The notes: generated by a model from the letters alone, not told the origin. DNA of 7,371 bases from Acetobacteraceae bacterium (GCA_030039695.1 JASHVB010000052.1:1-7371), one strand, 5' to 3'. Counted from the first letter of the stretch, positions 1 to 6,652 are shown. A program made the numbers and translations.

Positions 1-1008
1 CCATGCCGCGATGCCGCCATGGATGTGGCAGGCCGTGCTCAATCCCGCATCCTGCGCCGCCTGCACTGCCATCGCGGAGCGCTCGCCGTACGCACAATAG
101 AACACCAGGCGTCGACCGGTCGCGTTCGCGAGTTCGTGCAGCAGACCGCCCGGCTGAATGTTCTGTTGCAGGTCGCGATACGGCGCGTGCAGCGCACCGG
201 GAATGGCGCCATGGCGCTCGCGTTCGATCTTCTCGCGCAGATCCACCAGCACAACGTCACGCGCGTCGAGCAGCGTTTGCGCGTCCTTAGCGGTGACAGC
301 CCAGCCGCGGCGCGCGATCTCCTCCTGCACCAGCCCCTGCCGGATGTTCGCCGGTACTGCGACGTCCATCATCTTCGGATTGGACAGGTTCAGACCATTC
401 ATGAGCGCTTCATATTCATCCACCGACTTCACCTGCAGCCGCGGATTGTACGCCTTCTCTTCGGCGATCGTACTGACGGTGTCGCCTTTGTAATCATGAC
501 CGGGAAACACCAGCGTTTCATCGGGCAGTTTCAGCAGCCGGCCGAAGATCGAGGCATATTGCGCGCGGGGATCACCATTCTGAAAGTCGGTGCGGCCAGT
601 GCCACGGATCAGCAGTGTGTCACCGGTGAACACACGGCCCGGCAGGACAAAGCTGTACGAATCGTCAGTATGGCCGGGCGTGTAAATCACGTCCAGCGTC
701 AGTCCCTCGATGCCCAGCCTGTCGGCGTCCGCAAGCCGCATCGACACGACATCGACACTCGATTGTTCGCCCATGACGGTGATACAGCGCGTGCGATCGC
801 GCAGAGCGCCAAGGCCGGTGATGTGGTCGGCGTGCAGATGCGTATCCACCGCCTTGACCAGTCGCAGGTCCAGCTCGCGTATCAACTGCAGGTAACGATC
901 CACCTTCTCCAGCACGGGGTCGATGATCAGCGCTTCTCCGCCGCGACGGCTGGCGAGCAGGTAGGTGTAGGTGCCGGAGGTCGCGTCGAACATCTGCCGG
1001 AAGATCAT
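1..1008 (-). CDS. Persulfide dioxygenase-rhodanese fusion (ETHE1-like MBL fold), 3' end cut by window
   Basis: The 336 codons visible have no stop. The N-terminal part (about residues 1-235) is a metallo-beta-lactamase fold of the ETHE1/persulfide dioxygenase type: THLHADH at 56-62 gives metal ligands H57 and H59 with D61/H62, followed by PGHT (H113), TGD (D130) and PGHDY (H171). The run LLIRGTGRTDFQ near 132-143 and AVPANIRQGL near 217-226 are close to human ETHE1. The C-terminal part (about 240-336) is a rhodanese domain with active-site loop CAYGERS (Cys305) and ends in GGIAAW, the usual close of the domain, so probably only about 5-20 residues are missing. In this family the first domain oxidises glutathione persulfide to sulfite with a mononuclear iron, and the rhodanese exchanges sulfane sulfur with thiosulfate. 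Cytoplasmic: no signal peptide is seen. GGGGAGG lies 5 bases before the ATG. It follows the citrate synthase homologue by 70 bases in the same direction and may be co-transcribed with it. Confidence 0.93.
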   Translation of the reverse strand, partial: MIFRQMFDATSGTYTYLLASRRGGEALIIDPVLEKVDRYLQLIRELDLRLVKAVDTHLHADHITGLGALRDRTRCITVMGEQSSVDVVSMRLADADRLGIEGLTLDVIYTPGHTDDSYSFVLPGRVFTGDTLLIRGTGRTDFQNGDPRAQYASIFGRLLKLPDETLVFPGHDYKGDTVSTIAEEKAYNPRLQVKSVDEYEALMNGLNLSNPKMMDVAVPANIRQGLVQEEIARRGWAVTAKDAQTLLDARDVVLVDLREKIERERHGAIPGALHAPYRDLQQNIQPGGLLHELANATGRRLVFYCAYGERSAMAVQAAQDAGLSTACHIHGGIAAW

Positions 1009-1061
1009 AACTGCCTCCCCTGTTCAGCGTGGAGGCTATTCCACTCTTGTGCGCCATGGCC

Positions 1062-1078
1062 AGAGAATTTTCTTCTCT
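1062..1078. repeat. AT-rich perfect inverted repeat (6-bp arms, 5-base spacer) between two genes
   Basis: AGAGAA (1062-1067), spacer TTTTC, then TTCTCT (1073-1078). It abuts the stop codon of the citrate synthase homologue and lies 54-70 bases before the persulfide dioxygenase start. It is AT-rich in a GC-rich setting. It could be an operator for the dioxygenase gene or a weak transcript-end hairpin; nothing in the sequence decides which. It does not have the long GC stem plus T-tract of a standard terminator. Confidence 0.4.
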
Positions 1079-2146
1079 TCACCCGGTGCCGAGCGGCGGA
1101 CCAACGTACCGCGAGGTCGGCCGGATCATTCGTCCCGTCCGCTGCTGCTCCAGCGCGTGTGCGATCCAGCCGGGGCAGCGCGAGACAGCAAATACGGCGG
1201 TGAACGCCTCACGCGGGATCCCCACGGCATCCAGCAGCAAGGCAGCCATCAGCTCGACGTTCCCGGGCAGCCGTCGACCGGGCTTCAGCCGTTCCACCAC
1301 CGTAGCGACGTGCGCTTCGACCCGTGCGGCGAAGGCGAGCCGATCCGCCGCCGAACCGATGGCCCGCAGCGCTGCGCGCATGGCCTCGGCGCGCGGATCG
1401 TTGCCGGAATAGACACGGTGGCCGAAACCCATCAGCCGCTCGCCGGCGCGCAGCTTGCGTTCGATCCATCCATCCATGTCATCGGTCACGGCGAGCGCGT
1501 GCAGCAGGTCCAAAGTCGGCCCCGGCGCGCCGCCATGCAGCGGACCGGTGAACGCACACCAGGCACCGAGTACCGCCGATGTCAGGCTGGCGCGCGTCGA
1601 GGCGATGGTACGTCCGGCGAAGCTCGACGTGCTCAGTCCACTGTCGGCCATGACCGTCAAATAGGTGTCCAGCGCAGCGACCCGCGCGGCGTCCGCCGGC
1701 GCACCGCGGACCGTCCGCAGCAGGTCGGCAGCCGTGGTCAGCGACGGATCGGGCGGCTGCGGATCGAGGCCGGCGGCGCGGCGCAGCCAAGCCGGCACAC
1801 CAACGCTCAGCGTGCCCAGGATGACCGCCGGTTCGCTCTCGTCAGGCAACGCGGCGAGTGCCATCCGCATGGCTTGGTCCAGCGGGCGCCCGACGGCCGC
1901 TGGTAGCCACTGGCCGAGCATCGCGAAGGCCGCCTGCCGCCCGGCACCCAGCATCGTTTGTGCCGAGGTTCGGGTCAGCTCATCGCCCGCGAAGCCCTCC
2001 CAGAGCAGGGCGACGGTGCCCTCGTAGCCGAACCGCGCCACCAGCTCTGGCATCGCGTGGCCACGCACCCATTGCCGGCCGGACTGTGGATCAGCGTAGC
2101 TCAGCACGGTTTCGGCGGCGATCACGCCTTCCAGGCCAGGTCGCAT
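1079..2146 (-). CDS. Citrate synthase family protein (CitA-like), altered active site
   Basis: 355 residues, the usual size for short CitA-type enzymes. Citrate synthases condense acetyl-CoA with oxaloacetate; relatives use propionyl-CoA (2-methylcitrate) or cleave citryl-CoA. Recognisable signatures are GLEGVIAAET at 4-13, GPLHGG with the catalytic His at 204, GFGHRVY with His243/Arg244, FAVSRCPGWIAHALEQ (Arg323, His330) and a final IRP..RYVG (Arg342). Three family positions differ. The segment normally reading about ADH(E/G)xNxS is ADSGLSTS at 167-174, so the oxaloacetate-contacting His is Ser169 and the Asn is Ser172. The catalytic Asp of NVDFYS is Glu298 in NVELMA. Start: an ATG 45 bases upstream (2191) is open, but the ATG at 2146 has GGAGG nine bases before it and opens directly into the family's N-terminal motif. 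It is upstream of, and co-directional with, the persulfide dioxygenase gene. Exact substrate is unknown. Confidence 0.88.
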   Translation of the reverse strand: MRPGLEGVIAAETVLSYADPQSGRQWVRGHAMPELVARFGYEGTVALLWEGFAGDELTRTSAQTMLGAGRQAAFAMLGQWLPAAVGRPLDQAMRMALAALPDESEPAVILGTLSVGVPAWLRRAAGLDPQPPDPSLTTAADLLRTVRGAPADAARVAALDTYLTVMADSGLSTSSFAGRTIASTRASLTSAVLGAWCAFTGPLHGGAPGPTLDLLHALAVTDDMDGWIERKLRAGERLMGFGHRVYSGNDPRAEAMRAALRAIGSAADRLAFAARVEAHVATVVERLKPGRRLPGNVELMAALLLDAVGIPREAFTAVFAVSRCPGWIAHALEQQRTGRMIRPTSRYVGPPLGTG

Positions 2147-2155
2147 TACGCGGTT

Positions 2156-2160
2156 CCTCC
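2156..2160 (-). promoter_or_regulatory. Ribosome binding site deciding the citrate synthase homologue start
   Basis: Read on the minus strand this is GGAGG, nine bases before the ATG at 2146. It supports 2146 over the longer in-frame ATG at 2191, whose extra residues (MPRPACWHGQRRNRV) do not resemble the family. Confidence 0.6.
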
Positions 2161-2262
2161 GTTGTCCGTGCCAGCATGCCGGGCGCGGCACAGCGAGTCA
2201 TCCAGCCCTTGAACCGGGCTGTCCGGCCTGCGAAAACCCGGCGCGCGAAGCGGGGGCAAGCC

Positions 2263-2484
2263 TTGAAGACCAAACGCACATTGACTGATGGCCAGCGCGC
2301 CTATGAGGCGCGCCGCGCGGCCAAAGCCGGCATGAGCCTAGACAAGTGGCTCGACGCCAAGCAGCGCCAGCAGGACGCGGAAGCACGTGCGAAGGAGAAG
2401 GCTGCGGAACCTGCCAAACCAGGGAAAAAACCCGGGCTGTTCTCGCGGATGATGGAGCGCGCGCAGCGGCCGTTCGGCTCGTGA
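2263..2484 (+). CDS. Small, highly charged conserved-looking hypothetical protein (73 aa)
   Basis: I do not recognise a named family. The protein is hydrophilic and probably helical: a basic start (KTKR), then LTDGQRAYEARRAAKAGMSL, DKWLDAKQRQQDAEARAKEK, an Ala/Pro/Lys linker, and a terminal segment GLFSRMMERAQRPFGS that could form a short amphipathic helix. There is no signal peptide, membrane segment or Cys motif. The start is uncertain. I chose TTG at 2263 because GGGGG lies six bases before it and upstream codons look like chance GC-rich reading; an ATG at 2176 in the same frame would give 102 residues. The stop is followed after one base by the GTG of the DUF429-like gene, so the two are probably co-translated. 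It is divergent from the citrate synthase homologue, 116 bases away. No function is proposed. Confidence 0.65.
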   Translation: MKTKRTLTDGQRAYEARRAAKAGMSLDKWLDAKQRQQDAEARAKEKAAEPAKPGKKPGLFSRMMERAQRPFGS

Positions 2485-2485
2485 T

Positions 2486-3433
2486 GTGACGCTGGCGCTC
2501 GCTGCGCACGCCGACTGGAGCGTCGATCCGCGCAAACGCTGGGTCGCCGTGGCGCGGCGGGACGGCGCCGGCTGGAAACTTGCCGCGCCGCGGCCCGTGG
2601 GCGATGTGACGAGGTTCCTGGCCCGACTGCGCGACGAGGCCGATGGCGGCGCGGTCGCACTGGGGCTCGACTTGCCGCTCGGCGTGCCGCGTGCCTACGC
2701 CGCGTTGCGGCGAGAGAGCGATTTCATGCATTTCCTGCGGGCGAGCGGCGACTGGCCGGACTTCTTCCGGGTGTGCGCGACGCTGGATGAGCTCCGACCG
2801 GAGCGGCCGTTCTATCCGGCGCGTGGCATTGCCGGGATGACGCGCGCCGCACACGCGGCCGCGCTGGGCCTCGGCGGCGCGTCCGGGCTATCGCGGCTCT
2901 GCGACCGTGCCACCGTGGAGCGGCCCGCGGGAGCGCCGGTGTTCTGGACGCTCGGGGCCAACCAGTCGGGCAAGGCTGCCATCGCAGCATGGCGCGACAT
3001 GCTGCTGCCGGCTCTGCTGGCGGGCGAAGACGTGCGGGTGTGGCCGTTCGCTGGGGCGTTCCGCTCGCTGCTTGCATCAGGCGCGGTCGCGGTCGCCGAA
3101 ACCTACCCGGCCGAGGCGTTGCGCCATCTCGGCATCCGGCTTTCCGGCAGCAAACGGCGGCAGGCGGACCGCAATGCGGTTGCGCCGGGTGTGCGCGCGG
3201 CCCTAGCGCGCCTGGGTGTGGTGCCGGACACGGCGCTCATTGACGCGGTGGCTGATGGTTTCGGGCCGGATGCGGCGGGCGAGGATAGGTTCGATTGTGT
3301 GCTGGGCGTGCTGTGCGTGCTGAACGTGCTCGCTGGGAACCGACCGGATGATGTGCCGGATGATGTCTGGATCAGGCGGTGGGAGGGTTGGGTGCTGGGA
3401 CAGACAAGTCTACCCCCGCGCGGGGATGGGTGA
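2486..3433 (+). CDS. DUF429-like hypothetical protein, probable RNase H-like fold
   Basis: 315 residues with GTG start. The acidic pattern fits a ribonuclease-H-like fold as in DUF429 proteins: Asp10 in the first strand (HADWSVDPRKRWVAV), Asp62 in GLDLPLGVP, Glu205 in AETYPAEAL, and Asp267/Asp270 in EDRFDCVLGVLCVL near the end, closed by WEGWVLGQ. Conserved-looking central blocks are ERPFYPARGIAGM (106-118) and FWTLGANQSGKAAIAAWR (153-170). DUF429 members are predicted nucleases or nucleotide-binding proteins, but none of this is shown for this protein. No signal peptide or membrane helix is seen, so cytoplasm is likely. No Shine-Dalgarno sequence precedes the GTG; it lies one base after the stop of the small upstream gene, which suggests translational coupling. 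A 12-base tandem duplication falls inside the gene near its 3' end. The family call rests on motif layout, not alignment. Confidence 0.75.
   Translation: MTLALAAHADWSVDPRKRWVAVARRDGAGWKLAAPRPVGDVTRFLARLRDEADGGAVALGLDLPLGVPRAYAALRRESDFMHFLRASGDWPDFFRVCATLDELRPERPFYPARGIAGMTRAAHAAALGLGGASGLSRLCDRATVERPAGAPVFWTLGANQSGKAAIAAWRDMLLPALLAGEDVRVWPFAGAFRSLLASGAVAVAETYPAEALRHLGIRLSGSKRRQADRNAVAPGVRAALARLGVVPDTALIDAVADGFGPDAAGEDRFDCVLGVLCVLNVLAGNRPDDVPDDVWIRRWEGWVLGQTSLPPRGDG
3344..3367 (+). repeat. In-frame 12-base tandem duplication in the DUF429-like gene
   Basis: Two copies of CCGGATGATGT(G/C), 3344-3355 and 3356-3367, differ only at the last base. They encode PDDV twice (residues 287-294) just before the conserved-looking WEGW tail. 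The length is a multiple of three, so the frame is kept. Confidence 0.7.
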
Positions 3434-3450
3434 CGCGCCTGAAAACGGCA

Positions 3451-3510
3451 CCCTCACCCGAGGGGCACTGGGCGCGCCCCACCCTCAACCCCACCCGCGC
3501 GCGGCGCGGG
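3451..3510. terminator. GC-rich hairpin cluster between convergent genes, possible bidirectional terminator
   Basis: Three short stems lie in the 98-base gap between the DUF429-like gene (plus) and the EipB-like gene (minus): CCCTC-ACCC-GAGGG (3451-3464), the palindrome GGGCGCGCCC (3470-3479), and CCCGCGC-GCG-GCGCGGG (3494-3510, seven pairs, three-base loop). No clear T-tract follows on either strand, so intrinsic termination is inferred from position and stem strength only. Confidence 0.4.
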
Positions 3511-3531
3511 CCGGGTCGCCTTCATTGGCCA

Positions 3532-4329
3532 TCAGCATTTATGCGGCTGAGGGGCCAGCTTGGTCAGTTTCGCACCCATCACGAAATCGCCGAAGTCCAT
3601 TTGCATGTCGTCGGCGACACCGTTGTCCCAGTATCGCATGCCGACCTGATAGTTCGGCGTGATCGTCCCGGGCTTGCGATCAAAGAATGCGAGGCGAACG
3701 CGTGTGCTGGGCAAATCCGACAGGAAGGGCCAATCCGTCCTGAATGGTGGTTTCCAGTCGATGACGACGATGGACGTGTCTTCCGCACCTTCGTCGTCGG
3801 TACCGTCGAACAACGGCAATGCGAGGAACTTCGTGCCGGCGCGTGCAGCGGCAATGATCGCCGCGGTGTGCGCCATTGGGAACAGGGTGCCTGGCGGCAA
3901 GGCGATGGTGACCTTCTTTGGCAGGGTGTAGCGAGCCGTTCCTGGCCCGCCTGGACGTTCCAGGTTGGCCTCGCCATCGGTCTGCGCGGTGACGGCGGAG
4001 TCGGTGGTCTGCTTCATGTGGAAGCGCAGCTTGAGGCCGTCTTTCGATTCCCACGTGGCGTAGTCGGACACCATGTGTACGTCTTGGCCGTCGGTGTTGG
4101 TCACCATCATGTCCAGGCGCTGCCGTACGGCCCAGCCGTCGCAGGCGTCCAGCACCTCGTAGCCCATCGTGCCGTGCGCGGCGATCACGTCGCTGTCGCG
4201 CGCGTTGCCAAGCGTCAGCGTGTAGAGCGCGCGGTGCGCGGCCAGCACGGGCGGTGCAAGGCCGGCGGCGTGGGTGAAGGAAGCGGAGACGGCGAACAGG
4301 ACGACTGCCAGCACGGCAGGAAGACGCAT
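3532..4329 (-). CDS. eipB: EipB-like periplasmic envelope-integrity protein (DUF1849)
   Basis: 265 residues. The start MRLPAVLAVVLFAVSASFTHAAG is a classic Sec signal peptide, with cleavage likely around residues 21-22, so the mature protein should be periplasmic. It then follows the DUF1849 plan: LAAHRALYTLTL (29-40), a Gly/Tyr strand ending in DACDGW with Cys63, ATWESKDGLKLRFHM (91-105), ALPPGTLFPMAHT (143-155), FDGTDDEG, and a terminal Cys265. Brucella EipB has an equivalent early/late Cys pair that forms a disulfide, and the family is a beta-spiral envelope protein needed for cell-envelope integrity in alphaproteobacteria. Start: the frame is open to an ATG at 4404, but 4329 begins the signal peptide and has GGAGA six bases before it. 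It lies 168 bases downstream of aspS in the same direction. A TATGCT-like -10 at 4361-4366 (minus) hints at its own promoter, but this is weak. Confidence 0.85.
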   Translation of the reverse strand: MRLPAVLAVVLFAVSASFTHAAGLAPPVLAAHRALYTLTLGNARDSDVIAAHGTMGYEVLDACDGWAVRQRLDMMVTNTDGQDVHMVSDYATWESKDGLKLRFHMKQTTDSAVTAQTDGEANLERPGGPGTARYTLPKKVTIALPPGTLFPMAHTAAIIAAARAGTKFLALPLFDGTDDEGAEDTSIVVIDWKPPFRTDWPFLSDLPSTRVRLAFFDRKPGTITPNYQVGMRYWDNGVADDMQMDFGDFVMGAKLTKLAPQPHKC

Positions 4330-4335
4330 GAAAGG

Positions 4336-4340
4336 TCTCC
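4336..4340 (-). promoter_or_regulatory. Ribosome binding site deciding the EipB-like gene start
   Basis: Minus-strand GGAGA, six bases before the ATG at 4329. It places translation start at the signal peptide rather than at the in-frame ATG at 4404, which would add 25 basic residues in front of the signal sequence. Confidence 0.55.
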
Positions 4341-4497
4341 GCGCGAGGTTCCGAGATGCGAGCATAGGGACGCGAGTCAGCACGCGCCAGCGATCAGGCG
4401 TCATTGCGCGGACCGCAGGGCCGAAGCAATCCCGATCGTGATGAGCGAGGCCATGACCCGGATAGCCTCGTCGCTGTCGCTGGTCGCATTGGCAGGA

Positions 4498-6288
4498 TCA
4501 CCCGCTCGTCCTCACCTTCGGCGGCAGGTCGAGACGCAACGACAGTTCCTTCAATCGTTCGGGCGGCAGCGCGGCGGGGGCACCCATCATCAGGTCCTCG
4601 CCTTGCTGGTTCAGCGGGAAGACGATGACCTCGCGAATGTTCGGCTCGTCGGCGAGCAGCATGACGATGCGGTCGATGCCTGGGGCGGAGCCGCCGTGCG
4701 GGGGCGCGCCGTAGCGGAACGCGCTCAGCATGCCGCCGAAGCGGCGCTCGACTTCGTCGGTGCTGTAGCCGGCGATCTCGAACGCGCGGATCATGATGTC
4801 AGGTCGGTGGTTGCGGATCGCGCCCGACGACAGCTCGATGCCATTGCACACGATGTCGTACTGGAACGCCTTGATCGTCAGGGGATCCTGCGAGTTCAGT
4901 GCGTCCATCCCGCCCTGTGGCATGCTGAACGGGTTGTGGCTGAAGTCGACGCGGCCGGTTTCCTCGTTGATCTCGTACATCGGAAAATCGGTGACCCAGC
5001 AGAAGCGGAACGCATCCCGCTCGATCAGGCCTAGTTCGTCGGCGAGGCGGGCGCGCACGACGCCGGAGAATTTCGGCGCGACGTCCTTCGCACCCGCCGC
5101 GAAGAACACCGCATCGCCCGCTTGCACACCCGCCGCGGAGCGCACCGCTTCGGCGCGCGCTGGCTCGAGGTTGCGGGCAATCGGCCCCTTCGGCCCCTCC
5201 GCGTCATACACGATATAGCCGAGGCCGCCGGCCCCCTCGGCCCTCGCCCACTCGTTCAGCTTGTCGAAGAAGCTGCGAGGCTGCGACGCAGCGCCCGGCG
5301 CGGGGATCGCCCGCACGACACCGCCACTTGCTGCGATGCGCGCGAACAAGCCGAAGCCGGAGCCGGCGAAATGCGCCGTGACGTCGGCGATGCGCAGCGG
5401 ATTGCGCAGGTCCGGCTTGTCGCTGCCGAACGCCAGCATCGCCGTGTCGTAGGGAATGCGCGGCCAGGGCGGAGCGGTCACCGCGCGGCCCGCAGCGAAC
5501 TCCTGGAAGACGCCGGAGAGCACCGGCTCGATCGTTTGGAATACGTCCTCCTGCGTCACGTAGCTCATTTCGAAGTCAAGCTGATAGAACTCGCCGGGAG
5601 AACGGTCTGCGCGGCTCGCCTCGTCGCGGAAGCAGGGCGCGATCTGAAAGTAGCGGTCGAAGCCGGCGACCATCAGGAGCTGCTTGAACTGCTGCGGTGC
5701 CTGCGGCAGCGCGTAGAACGTGCCGGGATGCAGGCGCGCGGGGACGACGAACGCGCGCGCGCCCTCAGGGCTGTCGGCGGTGAGGATCGGGGTCTGGAAT
5801 TCCGTGAAGCCCGCCTCGATCATACGGCGGCGGATAGAGGCAATCACGCCGGCCCGTAGCATGATGTTGCGGTGCAGTTTCTCCCGCCGCAGGTCTAGGA
5901 AGCGGTATGTGAGGCGGATGTCCTCGGGGAAGCGCTCCTCCCCCGCGACCTGCATCGGCAGCACCTCGGCCATCGACTGCACGGAGAGATCGCTGACGCG
6001 CAGTTCGACCGCACCGGTGGGGAGCTTCGGGTTCACTGTGCCCGGCTCGCGGTGCACGACCTGACCGGTGACAGTGATGACACTCTCGGGCCGCACGGTG
6101 TCGGCCGCGGCGAAGGCGGGCGAGCCGGCGGCGAACACACACTGCGTGATGCCGTGGTGATCGCGCAGGTCGATGAACAACAGGCTGCCGTGGTCGCGCT
6201 TGGCATGCACCCAGCCGGAGAGACGGGCGTCGTTGCCCGCATCGGCGGCGCGCAGCGCGCCACAGGTATGGGTGCGGTAGGGGTGCAT
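4498..6288 (-). CDS. aspS: Aspartyl-tRNA synthetase, probably non-discriminating (Asp/Asn)
   Basis: 596 residues, normal bacterial length. It attaches aspartate to tRNA(Asp) in the cytoplasm. Order of domains: N-terminal OB-fold anticodon-binding domain (about 1-105), class II catalytic core with FQTPILT (164-170), the [11 protein letters not shown] flipping-loop region (196-206), motif 2 [10 protein letters not shown] (220-229), a GAD-type insertion (about 290-420), and motif 3 [10 protein letters not shown] with Arg540. His33 in RDHG and Gly83 in EPGTVN match the His/Gly pair known to mark non-discriminating enzymes such as that of Pseudomonas aeruginosa; such enzymes also charge tRNA(Asn), which GatCAB then amidates. 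Start: 6288 gives the family N-terminus. The longer in-frame ATG at 6339 falls inside the best promoter candidate. The ribosome site is weak (AGGA about 13 bases upstream). It is divergent from ybjN. Confidence 0.97.
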   Translation of the reverse strand: MHPYRTHTCGALRAADAGNDARLSGWVHAKRDHGSLLFIDLRDHHGITQCVFAAGSPAFAAADTVRPESVITVTGQVVHREPGTVNPKLPTGAVELRVSDLSVQSMAEVLPMQVAGEERFPEDIRLTYRFLDLRREKLHRNIMLRAGVIASIRRRMIEAGFTEFQTPILTADSPEGARAFVVPARLHPGTFYALPQAPQQFKQLLMVAGFDRYFQIAPCFRDEASRADRSPGEFYQLDFEMSYVTQEDVFQTIEPVLSGVFQEFAAGRAVTAPPWPRIPYDTAMLAFGSDKPDLRNPLRIADVTAHFAGSGFGLFARIAASGGVVRAIPAPGAASQPRSFFDKLNEWARAEGAGGLGYIVYDAEGPKGPIARNLEPARAEAVRSAAGVQAGDAVFFAAGAKDVAPKFSGVVRARLADELGLIERDAFRFCWVTDFPMYEINEETGRVDFSHNPFSMPQGGMDALNSQDPLTIKAFQYDIVCNGIELSSGAIRNHRPDIMIRAFEIAGYSTDEVERRFGGMLSAFRYGAPPHGGSAPGIDRIVMLLADEPNIREVIVFPLNQQGEDLMMGAPAALPPERLKELSLRLDLPPKVRTSG

Positions 6289-6322
6289 CGCGGCGGTGTG
6301 TCCTGCACTTGGGGAGGGGCGG

Positions 6323-6352
6323 ACACAAGCCCGGCGCATTCAGCTGAGTCAA
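6323..6352 (-). promoter_or_regulatory. Candidate sigma70-type promoter for aspS
   Basis: On the minus strand, -35 TTGACT (6352-6347, part of CTTGACT), an 18-base spacer, and a -10-like TTGTGT (6328-6323). Transcription would begin near 6316, leaving a leader of roughly 28 bases before the aspS ATG. The -35 is strong, the -10 poor. Confidence 0.4.
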
Positions 6353-6371
6353 GGAGAGGATATCGGGCAGG

Positions 6372-6387
6372 GCCGCCACATGGCGGC
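6372..6387. repeat. Perfect inverted repeat upstream of the aspS promoter
   Basis: GCCGCC-ACAT-GGCGGC: the outer six bases on each side pair, and A/T at the loop edges extends the symmetry to seven. It sits 20-35 bases upstream of the aspS -35 candidate, a usual place for an activator site, or it may form a short hairpin. Confidence 0.4.
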
Positions 6388-6493
6388 GGCACCGTAAGAA
6401 AGCCGGAATCGCAGAGCCAGGCAGATGATCGCAGACTTGCGTACCGTGCCGGCCGCCATACTTCACCCGGCGTCTGCCCTCGGCACCTCGCCC

Positions 6494-6510
6494 CGGTGCA
6501 TCCTGCACCG
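6494..6510. repeat. Perfect inverted repeat upstream of ybjN
   Basis: CGGTGCA (6494-6500), TCC, TGCACCG (6504-6510): seven pairs with a three-base spacer. It lies just upstream of the weak ybjN promoter candidate. It could be an operator or an RNA stem if transcription starts further upstream; no T-tract follows, so a terminator is unlikely. Confidence 0.45.
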
Positions 6511-6652
6511 TCCCAGCCGTTTCCCGCTTGCGGCGCGGCAGGTTCCGCCGGTAGGTTAGCTTTCGCGGGTAACCCTGGACGATTCCACGTCATTTCCGGT
6601 TCATCGACAGCGCCGGACAGCCCGCGGCTCACGCTCGGCCTTCCTCATGCTT

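Noticed and set aside
19..1203. Long plus-strand open frame (394 codons) opposite the persulfide dioxygenase gene
   Set aside because: It is antisense to a clearly real gene with intact catalytic motifs, continues through the intergenic gap into the next gene, and has low-complexity His/Gln/Arg-rich sequence typical of GC-rich antisense frames.
2204..2220. AGCCC-N7-GGGCT dyad and TTGAAC box in the 2147-2262 divergent gap
   Set aside because: Five pairs only, and the TTGAAC has no acceptable -10 partner (GAAAAC at 17 bases); expected by chance in sequence this GC-rich.
2198..2854. Minus-strand frame of 218 codons opposite the small protein and DUF429-like genes
   Set aside because: Pro/Arg/His-rich shadow of the plus-strand genes, which have coherent protein sequence and good junction spacing.
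4446..4470. CGAGGC...GCCTCG hairpin after aspS as a terminator
   Set aside because: Only six pairs with a 13-base loop and no T-tract; too weak to call.
3379..5034. Very long plus-strand open frame (551 codons) spanning the eipB-like gene and part of aspS
   Set aside because: It runs antisense across two recognisable genes and the gap between them; its length comes from high GC lowering stop-codon frequency, and the translation shows no domain.
5122..5859. Plus-strand open frame of 245 codons inside aspS
   Set aside because: It is antisense to conserved AspRS sequence including the motif 2 region; Arg/Ala/Glu-rich with no recognisable motif.
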